From positions 1-64,000 of the forward strand of contig DATJMJ010000068.1 of NCBI GenBank assembly GCA_035508795.1: a stretch of DNA of 64,000 bases, written 5' to 3'. The translations under genes and the position numbers were made by a program. The notes below the pieces were generated by a model. The model did not search any database. It was not told the DNA's origin and saw nothing but the letters and a program-made list of their open reading frames with translations. This DNA comes from DATJMJ01 sp035508795 (lineage in GTDB: Bacteria; Actinomycetota; Acidimicrobiia; Acidimicrobiales; Palsa-688). Shown one piece after another: positions 8,821-17,577 of the stretch. Position 1 is the stretch's first letter. Each line of letters begins with the position of its first letter.

Positions 8821-10254
8821 GTGCACCGGCCGCGTTACCGGGGCGGTGCGCGCCGGAGGCGTTCGCCCCGCCGCTGGTGGCTCCCCCTGCTGGCCATGGT
8901 CGTCATCGCCGCCGGAGTTGCCGGCGGGATCGAGTACGAGGACCACAAAAGCACCGCCCATAATTCGGCGGCGACATCGACGACGCTCCTGACGCCCCCG
9001 ACGACCGTGAAGCCCGTCCCGCCTCCGCCGGTCGGCAGCGCGCTTTCGGCGCCGCTCGGCGTGCCCATCACAGAACCGCTCGTGCTGAAAGGTACAGGCG
9101 CCCAACTGCTCATCATCGGCGGCGCGGTCAGCAACGGGACACCTGCCTCCGGCGGGTTCCTCTTCGACACCACGACGGGCGCCCTCCACCTGGCTGTCGA
9201 CCTCGTGGGAGCCGGCGTCTACGACGCTTCGGGCGCCGGTCTCGGGAGCGAGGACTTCATCTTCGGAGGAAAGGGGCCGTCTGTCACGTCGAGCGTGCAG
9301 TCTTTCCCGGCGCCCGGCTTAGCCGCCCCCACGGCCACGACGGCCTCCAGCCCCGCAACAGCTCTTCCCTCCGGCCCGGGTGGGTCGTCGTCGAGCACCG
9401 CCACCACTGCCCGGCGCAACCCGGTGGCGACGGCGACTTACACCGCAGCTCTCCCCGCGCCGCGGGCGGGTTCTGTTGCGGTGCGAGTCGGCACGGCGAT
9501 CTACATCGTCGGCGGGTACCACGGGACCTCGGCCGAGGGAGGGGTCCTGACCACCCTCGACGGAGCCACGTTCACGACGATCGCCACCCTGCCGGTCGCC
9601 GTCCGCGACGCCGGGGTGGCGGCTGTCGGCGGCAACATCTACGTGTTCGGCGGTGAACGGCTGGCGCCTTTGGGCGCGACGCCGGCAACGCCCCCGGTCA
9701 CCAAGGCGAAAGGCTCGGCGACCAAACCCGGCACCGTTGCCAAGGCTGCAGCTGCCACCAGGGGGACAGGTCTTGGAGCCCAGCTGGACGCATCGATCAG
9801 GCTGGCAGCGCCAACCGGCAAGGGGAAGGGGGCCGCGACGGCTGCCACCACCCACCCGGCAGTCGCTCACCCGGCGGCGCACCCCGCAGCGCTGGCTTGG
9901 TCCCCTACGGACTACATCCAAAAGGTGAGCCCCGTGACAGGTAAGGCAACAGTGATCGGTCACCTCCCTGCTGCCCTCGAAGGCTTGATCGCCGTTACCG
10001 TCGACGGGCATATCTACGTCACCGGCGGCGACGGGCCCGCGGGCGTGAACGGCGTTATCTGGGGCTTCGAACCCCAGACAGGTGCGCTCCTCCCCAAGGG
10101 GCACCTCTCCCAACCCGTCTACGACGCCGGGTCGGCTGTGCTCGGTGACACGGCCTGGTTGATCGGCGGCCAGGGCACTGGCGGCCGCCTCTTGAGCACG
10201 GTTCAGACCTTCAGGCTCACGTCTGGCGCAGCGCGAACAGCGGCGACAGGTTAG
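8821..10254 (+). CDS. Membrane-anchored kelch-repeat (beta-propeller) protein
   Basis: A 477-residue protein with a basic N-terminus and one membrane helix (WWLPLLAMVVIAAGVAGGI, about residues 20-38), so the rest should be outside the cell. Several kelch-type blades are visible, for example TAIYIVGGYHG, GNIYVFGGE, GHIYVTGGDG and TAWLIGGQG, each with the Gly-Gly turn after hydrophobic strands. Two low-complexity Thr/Pro/Ser and Ala/Lys/Thr-rich stretches (about 45-65 and 280-355) interrupt the blades. Kelch propellers mostly mediate binding; galactose-oxidase-type catalysis cannot be claimed. The GTG at 8821 is the first start after ftsH. The gene ends 38 bases inside the convergent DUF5719 gene. 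Confidence 0.75.
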   Translation: MHRPRYRGGARRRRSPRRWWLPLLAMVVIAAGVAGGIEYEDHKSTAHNSAATSTTLLTPPTTVKPVPPPPVGSALSAPLGVPITEPLVLKGTGAQLLIIGGAVSNGTPASGGFLFDTTTGALHLAVDLVGAGVYDASGAGLGSEDFIFGGKGPSVTSSVQSFPAPGLAAPTATTASSPATALPSGPGGSSSSTATTARRNPVATATYTAALPAPRAGSVAVRVGTAIYIVGGYHGTSAEGGVLTTLDGATFTTIATLPVAVRDAGVAAVGGNIYVFGGERLAPLGATPATPPVTKAKGSATKPGTVAKAAAATRGTGLGAQLDASIRLAAPTGKGKGAATAATTHPAVAHPAAHPAALAWSPTDYIQKVSPVTGKATVIGHLPAALEGLIAVTVDGHIYVTGGDGPAGVNGVIWGFEPQTGALLPKGHLSQPVYDAGSAVLGDTAWLIGGQGTGGRLLSTVQTFRLTSGAARTAATG

Positions 10255-11749
10255 ACCCCACCGACCGCAACAAAGAGTACAAGTCCTGTTCCACGAGGAC
10301 GGGCGCCGAGCTACGGACCGCGAACGGGCCGCCCGTCGAGCTTTCCGGGACCTGCACCGTCGCGGTACCTCCCGGTGCGAGCCGGACCTCGGTCGCTGCC
10401 GTAGGCGCGGTGGCGGCACCTCCCCGGCTGCTCAAGAGCTGGACCGACACCGTGGCCGTCCCTTCACCCGGGTTGAGCACCTCGACCCGGGGACGGGCCA
10501 GTTGCTTGACCCGGGCTCCGCTCAGCATGAGCCCGTCGGACGCCGGGACCAAGAGCCAGCCCGAGGCCGGCGTGCTCTCCCCATAGAGCACCCCGAGCCC
10601 GCGGGCAGCCGAGGGTGGGGCATCCATGACGAAGCGTTCGGCCACCACGCCGACCCCGTCCGTGCTCTCGAGGTGAGCCGAGTAGGCGATGCCCGGTAGG
10701 GCCCAGGGCGCCCCGTTGGTCGTGAGGAAGGCAGACCCGTAAGGCGCAATGGTGAGCGGGACAGTGCTCCTGGCACCCGCGGGCGAGGCAAGGTCGAGGG
10801 TCAGGCGGGCTGTGGCCTGCCCCGGGTTGTAGACCGCGTAGCTTTCGGTAATGCCCGGCCCCTCGCCTCCGGCCGGCCACCACTGCGAGGTCGAAGGCAC
10901 CGTGCTGCCCAGTGCAAGTGTGATCCCCGGAACCGGGATGACCGGGTTGACAGCCCCCGGGGCGCCGCGCGGGGGCGCACCCGGCGGCGGAGGCGTAACG
11001 ATCTCGGTCTGGTAGGCCACGAACTCGCCCGTCCGGGCGCTCACAGTCACGGCAATGTGCTGGCGCCGGCGAAGGTGGCTACCGAGGTCGAGGATCGTCA
11101 GCCCGTCCGGCGGCACAACCACGCCCTGGAAATCCATCGGCAGCTCCCGGCCCTGCTCTGTGGTGAAGGACAAGTCGGCGACAGCGGTAACCGGGTAAGG
11201 GTTGACGAGCGAGATCTCGTCCCACGCGTTCCTCAGCGTCGCCCCGTCGGCGAAATACCACTCCCGGGCGCCGGCGGAGGCGCAGGGCTGGCTCGACGTC
11301 CCGTGGGGCGTGCTCACGACCTGGGTCACCGTCGCCATGCCGCCGTACAGGGTGACGATCGCGCCCAGCCACTGGTCGGACCTGCTGCCGGGCACGCCTG
11401 GCAGCTCCTCCTGCAGCGTCCTTGTCGAGCCCGGTGGCAGGGAGACACTTACGGCACGGCGGTAGCGCTCCTGCGACACGAGGTCGACCGTGCCGGCGAC
11501 CGTTGCGCTGCCGCCGTTCGAAAAGACGAGCTCTCCGGACGCAACGCTCCCGGGCGCCTCCGTCGCACCGGCGCAGGACCACGACGAAGAGATGGCCGCA
11601 GTGGAGACCACGCTCTCGTGGAAGCCCAGGCTCCCAGCTGCAGGCGTCGAGTTGTTGTTGTTGTGCGCGGGAGCACGCCCGGCGACAGAGCCGGCAACCA
11701 CCAGGGCGACAAGTGCGAGCGCAACGGGGAGGCGCCGGACGTCAGCCAA
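10217..11749 (-). CDS. DUF5719 family exported protein
   Basis: A 510-residue secreted or membrane-tethered protein. The N-terminus is a signal sequence (RRLPVALALVALVVAGSVAG), followed by repeated beta-rich modules with patterns such as REWYFADGATLRNAWDEI and SLVNPYPVTAVADLSF, typical of DUF5719. The family has no known biochemical role but is regularly encoded directly after the giant GT2 glycosyltransferase, as here, suggesting a part in envelope glycan export or anchoring (inference). The start is TTG at 11749, overlapping the upstream gene's stop by eight bases. A GTT/AAC-rich stretch gives four Asn in a row near the mature N-terminus. Confidence 0.8.
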   Translation of the reverse strand: MADVRRLPVALALVALVVAGSVAGRAPAHNNNNSTPAAGSLGFHESVVSTAAISSSWSCAGATEAPGSVASGELVFSNGGSATVAGTVDLVSQERYRRAVSVSLPPGSTRTLQEELPGVPGSRSDQWLGAIVTLYGGMATVTQVVSTPHGTSSQPCASAGAREWYFADGATLRNAWDEISLVNPYPVTAVADLSFTTEQGRELPMDFQGVVVPPDGLTILDLGSHLRRRQHIAVTVSARTGEFVAYQTEIVTPPPPGAPPRGAPGAVNPVIPVPGITLALGSTVPSTSQWWPAGGEGPGITESYAVYNPGQATARLTLDLASPAGARSTVPLTIAPYGSAFLTTNGAPWALPGIAYSAHLESTDGVGVVAERFVMDAPPSAARGLGVLYGESTPASGWLLVPASDGLMLSGARVKQLARPRVEVLNPGEGTATVSVQLLSSRGGAATAPTAATEVRLAPGGTATVQVPESSTGGPFAVRSSAPVLVEQDLYSLLRSVGSNLSPLFALRQT

Positions 11750-14700
11750 CGTTCTCGCCGTCCATCATGGGCGCCCAGTCGATGTCGACGACCTCGGCCC
11801 CGGGAGGGCCCAGCTCCAGCTGGGCACGTGCCAGCCGCGTGAGGGGCCCTGAGCGACGGCGCACGCGCGCCGCGGCGAGACCGCCCGCCCAGACCACGAG
11901 CATCACGATGTCTGCGACGTGCTGGCCACCGCTGCCCTGCCGGACGACGGTGACCGCGCCGGTGCCTGCCGGCAGGTCCCAGGCGGTCGCCACCCCGGCG
12001 AACGGCCTCCCGACCAGCACGGTCCCCCCCGCAGCTCGGGCGCGCCACGAACCGGGCTCGACCGAGCCGAGCAGGGCCCTCCCCGTCAGCGTCGTCCCGG
12101 CAGCTCCCGGCAATACGACCTTGCTTTGGCCCGGCGGTAGAGCCTCGGCCGGCTGGAGCGGGGCTTGCTGGAGCAACAAAGCTTCGGACCAGGGGTTGAG
12201 TGCTCCACCCGTCAAGGTGGCCACCGAGCGCGCGCTCGCTTGGGGCAGCACCGAGAAGACGGGGAGCCATGCCGTGTTCTCGAAGACCTGGTAAGCGGGG
12301 TCGAGCCCCACGGGGACGAGGTCAATCTGTCCCCCGAGTGCGGCGATGGTCGCCTGCACCGCGCCCTGGGCCGCCCCGCCCATCGTGGGGACGACGACGA
12401 AGCGGACGGCGAGGGGGGCCAGCAGATGGCCGAGCTCGGTCGTTTGGCCAGTCTCCGCCCAAGCCAGGTCGCGGCCCACCGCCTCGGACCGGGCTGATGT
12501 CGCCGAAGCCAGGAGCTGGTCCGGGGACGGCAGCCCGTCTCCGGAAGTGGCGAAGGTGAGCGGGCCGTCGGTCCCTTGCGGCGCCAGCGGGAGCGTCTGG
12601 GTTACCCCGACCCACAGCACCCGGTAATCGCCTGCCTGGGACGGCGCAGGGAAGGCGAGCGCACCCTCGGCCCCCGAGGAGGGAAGGTCCCACTGGCCTC
12701 CCGCCACCCAGCTCGCAACCGGCAACACCGCGGCTAGTGCTGCGACGGCGCCGACAGGCGGGGCGAACTGCCGCCAGCCAAACCGGTAACCGGCCAGGTC
12801 CACCTCGACCGAGGTCGCCCCCATGGCGACGGCCAGCACGAGGGCGGCGCCCGCCGGCGCCAGGAGGACCTCCAGGTCCGGTGCAGTGAACCAACCGCGC
12901 GAGGCGCACCAGGCCAGTGACATGCACACGAGGGCGACTGCCCAGTAACGGGCGCCCGTTGCGAGCCGCCACGAACGCCCGAGCACGATCGGCGTCGCCG
13001 CCGCGACGATGAGCGCCCACCCGAGGACGTTCCCCCCGAAAGGGCCGCTCTCGAGCCGGAGAGCGTCTCCGACGGAAAGGTGGGCCGAGGTGGCAGCCGG
13101 CGTCCCCATGAAGTCCGACCACGACCGCAGCGAGTCGAACGACCACGGGAGCAGGGCCACGAAGGCGAGCGCCGCCACCGCGAACGACGCCAGGACGAAG
13201 CGCGCCCAGCCGTCTCCGTTGCCCGAGGCCCATGAGCCGGCTGCCAGCGTGAGGCCGATCAGCGGGACTACGAGGAGGAGGGAAGGGGCGATCGACGCGG
13301 GCACGGCCAGGGCGAGGCCGACAGCGAGCAAGCGCGGCCATGCCTGGTCCCACGAGAGGTAAGGGTAAGGGGGCTGGCCCGCCAGGCTGCAGAGCCCGCT
13401 CAGGAGCCACGGGGCGGCGGCGTAGGCTACCAAGCCCGGCCAGTGGCCCTCAGCCAGGGCGTTGTAGGGGACTGGCAGTGCCGCGTACAGCAGGGTCGCC
13501 GCCAACCTCCCCCGCCCCGACCCCGAACGCCTTGCCGCCACGAAGACGCCCATGGGCCCGATGACGAGCGGGCCCAATACCAGGACATGGATGGCGAGGC
13601 TGGCCGAGCCGCCGAGAACCGTCCCGGTGACGCTCAGCAAAAAAAGGCTCGGCGGGCTGAGCGGCACCGAACCGGTGCCCCCGAAGCCGGCCCCCGACCA
13701 CCACTGCCGCCACCAGTCCCCGACCCCCGCGGCACCGGAGGGCAGCTGGCCGACTACCGGCAGGCTTGGCCCGAGCACGTGGCGCGACCCGATGAGAGCC
13801 AGCACGACGACCGCGGTTGCGGTCGCGGTTGCCCAACGCCAGCTCAGCCTCGCCTTCGATGCCGCCCAGGCGAGCTCGTGCCCTTTTTCGAGGCGTGCCC
13901 TGATGGCTGCCCGGACACGGGCACTGCCCCGGGTCTGGCTTTTCCAGATAACGAGGTCTCGCACCCTGCGCATCGCCCGTACCCGAACGCGGGCGTCCCA
14001 GAGCTCGTCGGGCCGGCGGAACGAGCCCGCCAACGCCACCCACGGCGCCAGCACTTCTCGCCCGGGCCTATGGTGGGCGAGCGCCCATAGCGACTCCGCC
14101 AGTACGAAAAGCAAGGCGAGCGGCGCCACCACGGCCAACCACGGCCAGCTGTAGCAGGTCCAAAGGGTCCTCAGGCGGTTCTCTTCGGCCAGGGAGGGCG
14201 GCGGGCCGGCCCGCAGCGAGTTGTGGGTTGCCTCGAGGTGGCGCACAACGGCCTGCGGCGCGACCACCACGCGCGCCCCCGCAACTTGCGCCCTCCAGCT
14301 GAGGTCGAGATCCTCCCCCGGCCCGGCCGGGCCCTCGTCGAAACCGCCGAGCGCCGTCCATAGGTCGGTGCGCACGAGGACCGCGCCGCTCGGCGCCACG
14401 AAGACCTCGCGCACCGCGTCGTGCTGGCCCTGGTCCAGCTCCCCCGGCTCGACAAGGGGGTGGACCACCCCCAGGTGGTCGGCGCCCATGCCGACCGAGA
14501 GCAGCCGGTCGGGGGATCCCCAAAGCACCCACTTCGGGCAGGTCAAGCCGGCGTTGCTGCGGTATGCCTCCTCCAGCATCGCCCGGACGGCTCCGGGCTC
14601 GAGCGCCACGTCGTCGTGGCAGACGAGGACGTGAGCAGCAGCTGTAACCAGGCTGACACCCCGGTTGGCCGCCTCGCGAAAGGTCGTACCCTCGTCGACG

Positions 14701-14897
14701 GGCACGACGCGCGCGGCCGGGAGCGCTTGGTTTACCCGCTCCTCGACCGTCGCGTCCTCGCCCACCGACACGACCACCACCGAGAGGTTGGGGTAATCCT
14801 GTCCCGCTACCGAGCTCAGGACCTCGCCGAACCAGGGCCCCGGGTGCCAAGCCACGAGCACCGCGACCACTGCCGGCGCAGCCGGCTCACCAACCAT
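11742..14897 (-). CDS. Giant membrane-bound GT2 family glycosyltransferase
   Basis: A protein of about 1051 residues. The first about 260 residues are a GT2 domain: VAVLVAWHPGPWFGEVLSSV, the nucleotide-sugar loop VCHDDVALEPGAVRAM with its Asp pair, and PGEDLDLSWRAQVAGARV. About a dozen membrane helices follow (roughly residues 260-760), then an extracytoplasmic region of about 250 residues and a last helix near the C-terminus. This layout is known from actinobacterial cell-wall glycan loci. ATG 14897 (MVGEPAAP) is preferred over an earlier in-frame ATG at 15038, because the catalytic domain starts right after it and the earlier one would overlap the divergent gene at 14952. The acceptor is unknown, probably an envelope polysaccharide. 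Confidence 0.85.
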   Translation of the reverse strand: MVGEPAAPAVVAVLVAWHPGPWFGEVLSSVAGQDYPNLSVVVVSVGEDATVEERVNQALPAARVVPVDEGTTFREAANRGVSLVTAAAHVLVCHDDVALEPGAVRAMLEEAYRSNAGLTCPKWVLWGSPDRLLSVGMGADHLGVVHPLVEPGELDQGQHDAVREVFVAPSGAVLVRTDLWTALGGFDEGPAGPGEDLDLSWRAQVAGARVVVAPQAVVRHLEATHNSLRAGPPPSLAEENRLRTLWTCYSWPWLAVVAPLALLFVLAESLWALAHHRPGREVLAPWVALAGSFRRPDELWDARVRVRAMRRVRDLVIWKSQTRGSARVRAAIRARLEKGHELAWAASKARLSWRWATATATAVVVLALIGSRHVLGPSLPVVGQLPSGAAGVGDWWRQWWSGAGFGGTGSVPLSPPSLFLLSVTGTVLGGSASLAIHVLVLGPLVIGPMGVFVAARRSGSGRGRLAATLLYAALPVPYNALAEGHWPGLVAYAAAPWLLSGLCSLAGQPPYPYLSWDQAWPRLLAVGLALAVPASIAPSLLLVVPLIGLTLAAGSWASGNGDGWARFVLASFAVAALAFVALLPWSFDSLRSWSDFMGTPAATSAHLSVGDALRLESGPFGGNVLGWALIVAAATPIVLGRSWRLATGARYWAVALVCMSLAWCASRGWFTAPDLEVLLAPAGAALVLAVAMGATSVEVDLAGYRFGWRQFAPPVGAVAALAAVLPVASWVAGGQWDLPSSGAEGALAFPAPSQAGDYRVLWVGVTQTLPLAPQGTDGPLTFATSGDGLPSPDQLLASATSARSEAVGRDLAWAETGQTTELGHLLAPLAVRFVVVPTMGGAAQGAVQATIAALGGQIDLVPVGLDPAYQVFENTAWLPVFSVLPQASARSVATLTGGALNPWSEALLLQQAPLQPAEALPPGQSKVVLPGAAGTTLTGRALLGSVEPGSWRARAAGGTVLVGRPFAGVATAWDLPAGTGAVTVVRQGSGGQHVADIVMLVVWAGGLAAARVRRRSGPLTRLARAQLELGPPGAEVVDIDWAPMMDGENVG

Positions 14898-14951
14898 CTG
14901 GGGACCCGAGCGTAGCAGGGCAAAACTGCGGGCCCCGAGTAGGCTGCGACC

Positions 14952-15467
14952 ATGGCCGAAATCAGTCTGACCCGGCTGGCGAGGATGCTGGAGGAGCCGG
15001 CCTATGTCGCCGTCGGTTTCGGCGTGCTCGGCTTCCAAAGAGCTCAGGTCGCCCGGAGGGACTTGCAGCGCCGCGTCTCGCTCGGCCGGTCAGGGACGTC
15101 CCAGGCCGGGCCGGCCCCGTCCCCCCACGAGAGCCGGGCGCCGGAGCAGCCGGCACAGTTGCCCCAAATGGCCCAGCGCCTCGGGGAGGTAGCCCAGGTC
15201 GCTTCGGTAGTGCTCAGGCCCCTTGTCGTCCAGGCGGCTGACCGTGCTTCCCAACGGTTGGCCCCTTTGGTCAACGATGCGGCGTCACGCTTCGGCGAGC
15301 GCGCCGGCGAAGCCGTTCAGCACCTTCCCCCCGAGGCGCACGAGTTCCTCGAGGCCGCCGGCGACCTTGCAAAGGACATCCCGGGCGAGGCGCGCCAGCT
15401 GGCCAAAGAAGTGGTTTCCCTGGGCACCTCGGCGTTCAACGCCTGGGTCTCAGGTGCTCGCCGCTGA
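14952..15467 (+). CDS. Hypothetical protein, helical, no recognised domain
   Basis: A 171-residue soluble protein that I do not recognise. The first 45 residues (LTRLARMLEEPAYVAVGFGV...RAQVARRDLQRRV) form a mixed helix containing a short non-polar stretch. A Pro-rich linker follows, then a long predicted amphipathic helix rich in Ala, Glu, Arg and Leu (about 70-160), as in membrane-associated or coiled-coil proteins such as apolipoprotein-like helices. It is divergent from the giant GT2 gene (54 bases between starts), and its end overlaps the convergent SDR gene by 18 bases. Codon use matches the neighbours, supporting a real gene. The function is unknown. Confidence 0.6.
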   Translation: MAEISLTRLARMLEEPAYVAVGFGVLGFQRAQVARRDLQRRVSLGRSGTSQAGPAPSPHESRAPEQPAQLPQMAQRLGEVAQVASVVLRPLVVQAADRASQRLAPLVNDAASRFGERAGEAVQHLPPEAHEFLEAAGDLAKDIPGEARQLAKEVVSLGTSAFNAWVSGARR

Positions 15468-16346
15468 AATACTTTCCAGCACGTCGCCCAGCGTCTCGGC
15501 GAGGGGGATCTCGGGGCGCCACCCGGTGAGGGCCCTGAGCCGGCGAGCGTCGCCCAGGTGCTTCGGGACGTCGACAGCCCTGGTGCGGGCCGGGTCCGCC
15601 CAGACAGGCACGTCTGCTCCGGCTATCTCCATCAGGCCCGCAAGGAGGTCGGCGATCACAACCTCCTCCCCCCTGCAAACGTTGTAGGCAGCCCCGGGCT
15701 GGCCGTGGGCCACGATGAGCCGGTAAGCGCGCACCACGTCGCGGACGTCGACAATGTCCCGGCTGACGTCGAGGTTGCCGGTGGCAACCCGGTCGAGCTC
15801 GCCGCGCGCCGCCCTGACAACCTGTACGGCCAGGTCGGGCACTACGAAGCCGGGCGCCTGGCCAGGGCCGATGTGGTTGAACGGGCGCGCCCGGACGACT
15901 TCGACCCCGCTACCGAGCCAGGCCTGGAGGCCGACCATCTCCGCCGCCGCCTTGCTCGCCGCGTAGGGGGTCACCGGCGCGAGCGGTTCGTCCTCGTTGA
16001 TCGGCATCCTTTCGGGTGGGACCTTGCCGTAGACCTCCGACGAGCTCACCAGGAGCACACGGGCCGCGACCCCCGACCGGGAGACTGCGGAGCACACGTT
16101 GAGCGTGCCCAGGGCGTTCACCGAGAAAGTCCCCGGAGCGTCCTCCCAGGAGCGCTTGACGTTGGCTTGCGCCGCCAGGTGGTAGACGGCCTCGGGCGCA
16201 GCGGCCTCGATGGCGGCGAAGATAGCCGCCTCGTCCCTTATGTCCAGCGACTCGGGCAGCTCGACGACTTCGTCGCCCTCGTCACGTAGGTGTTTTACGA
16301 GCCAATGGCCGACAAAGCCGCTGCTTCCGGTAACCAGGGCGCGCAC
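15450..16346 (-). CDS. NAD(P)-dependent nucleotide-sugar epimerase/dehydratase, GDP-6-deoxymannose reductase-like
   Basis: A 298-residue extended SDR. The Rossmann signature TGSSGFVGHWL is at residues 6-16, the active site has SSSEVYGK followed by YAASKAA (Tyr-x3-Lys, about 131-137), and RPFNHIGPGQAPGF matches GDP-4-keto-6-deoxy-D-mannose reductases (Rmd), which make GDP-rhamnose. A dehydratase partner (GMD) is not in the window, so other deoxysugar products are possible. ATG 16346 is directly at the fold start. It lies in a block of glycosyltransferases and on the same strand as the following GT4 gene, 79 bases away. Confidence 0.75.
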   Translation of the reverse strand: MRALVTGSSGFVGHWLVKHLRDEGDEVVELPESLDIRDEAAIFAAIEAAAPEAVYHLAAQANVKRSWEDAPGTFSVNALGTLNVCSAVSRSGVAARVLLVSSSEVYGKVPPERMPINEDEPLAPVTPYAASKAAAEMVGLQAWLGSGVEVVRARPFNHIGPGQAPGFVVPDLAVQVVRAARGELDRVATGNLDVSRDIVDVRDVVRAYRLIVAHGQPGAAYNVCRGEEVVIADLLAGLMEIAGADVPVWADPARTRAVDVPKHLGDARRLRALTGWRPEIPLAETLGDVLESISAAST

Positions 16347-16425
16347 CGACAGCCTGTTGAAGGACTACTTATGCGGGAGAAGCGGCGGCCGTTCGCACAT
16401 CGGGGTCGAGGGTACCACCGGCACC

Positions 16426-17577
16426 TCAGGTTGAATGCGAGCGGGCGGGCGCGGCTGCCGCGGCTTCGTCGAAGAGACGGCCCATCTCGCCTGGGTCCCC
16501 TACGTACACCCCGGCACGCTGCCTGCGCCGCTCGGTGCTGGAGGCCTCGGGGAGCAAATCCACGACGGCCTTGGCCAGAGCGGCCGGGTTGCCCGGCGAA
16601 AAAAGGGCACCCTTTCTGGGCGGCGCCGCCGCCAACATCTCGGGAGAGCCCCCGTGGTTGCTGGCAGCGACCGGGGCGCCCGAAGCGAGCGCCTCGACCG
16701 CAGAGGACGCAAACGGCTCCGGTTCGGTGGAAGGGAGCACGAAAACATCGACGTCGGCCATGAAATCGGCCATGTCCTCCCGTTGGCCGAGCCAGTGGAC
16801 GCCCTCGGTCCGAGCCGCTAGAGCCGCAAGTTCGCTGGCATATCGCTCCTTGCCCGGCACGGCGCCGCCCGCCACGACCAGCTCCACGCCGGGACGCCGG
16901 CGCCGGACCTCTGGGAAGGCTTCCAACAACAGGTCGAAACCTTTCCAGGTATCGAGCCTCCCGGCGGCACCGATGAGGACGACGTCGTCGCCTATCCCAG
17001 CGCTCTCGCGCAACCGGCCCGCCCGGGTCGGGGAAAAACCGTCGCCTGGTGCGATCGCATCGTGGACGACAATCATGTTGTCGCCGTGGAACTGCGCCGC
17101 CACCGCTCCTGAGACGGCGACGACGCGCCAAGCAAAATGTCTTGCGAGGAAACGCTCGACAGAAAGAGCAAGCCGGGATTGGACAACTATCTCGCGGGCA
17201 TGCCATACGTGTGGCACCCGCAACAGGCTCGCCACCGCCCAGCCGTACCAGCTGTGCGCCGAGTTGCTGTGCACCACGTCCGGCCGGGCCCTGCGGGCGA
17301 GCAACCACAACCTGGCGACGGACACCGGCCACAGCGCCGCGTAACCCAACCAGTAGCTCCTCCCGCCGCTCCTCGTCAGCCGGCGCATGGGGACCTCGTG
17401 GAGGACCGCCCCGGCGTCGGCGAACTCGCCAGCCAGCGGCGAGGGGCCCGGGAATACTACGTGTGGCTCCCATCCGTCAGCCGATAGCCTCCGGCACATT
17501 CGCAAAAGGGCGTGGTCCGAACCTCCGCGCTCCGCGACCGGCTGGATAGACAGGACCCGTTTGGTGCGTGTTGCCAT
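16426..17577 (-). CDS. GT4 family glycosyltransferase
   Basis: A 383-residue GT-B glycosyltransferase. The N-terminal acceptor domain has ERGGSDHALLRMCRRL and PDVVHSNSAHSWYGW, the donor domain has IGAAGRLDTWKGFDLLLEAF and the E-x7-E signature EPEPFASSAVEALASGAPV. No membrane helix or signal is visible, so it should act at the cytoplasmic membrane face on a nucleotide-sugar donor. ATG 17577 gives MATRTKRVLSIQ, and no other usable start lies nearby. Its first 14 bases overlap the divergent GT4 gene if that one starts at its GTG. Donor and linkage cannot be read from sequence. Confidence 0.85.
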   Translation of the reverse strand: MATRTKRVLSIQPVAERGGSDHALLRMCRRLSADGWEPHVVFPGPSPLAGEFADAGAVLHEVPMRRLTRSGGRSYWLGYAALWPVSVARLWLLARRARPDVVHSNSAHSWYGWAVASLLRVPHVWHAREIVVQSRLALSVERFLARHFAWRVVAVSGAVAAQFHGDNMIVVHDAIAPGDGFSPTRAGRLRESAGIGDDVVLIGAAGRLDTWKGFDLLLEAFPEVRRRRPGVELVVAGGAVPGKERYASELAALAARTEGVHWLGQREDMADFMADVDVFVLPSTEPEPFASSAVEALASGAPVAASNHGGSPEMLAAAPPRKGALFSPGNPAALAKAVVDLLPEASSTERRRQRAGVYVGDPGEMGRLFDEAAAAAPARSHST

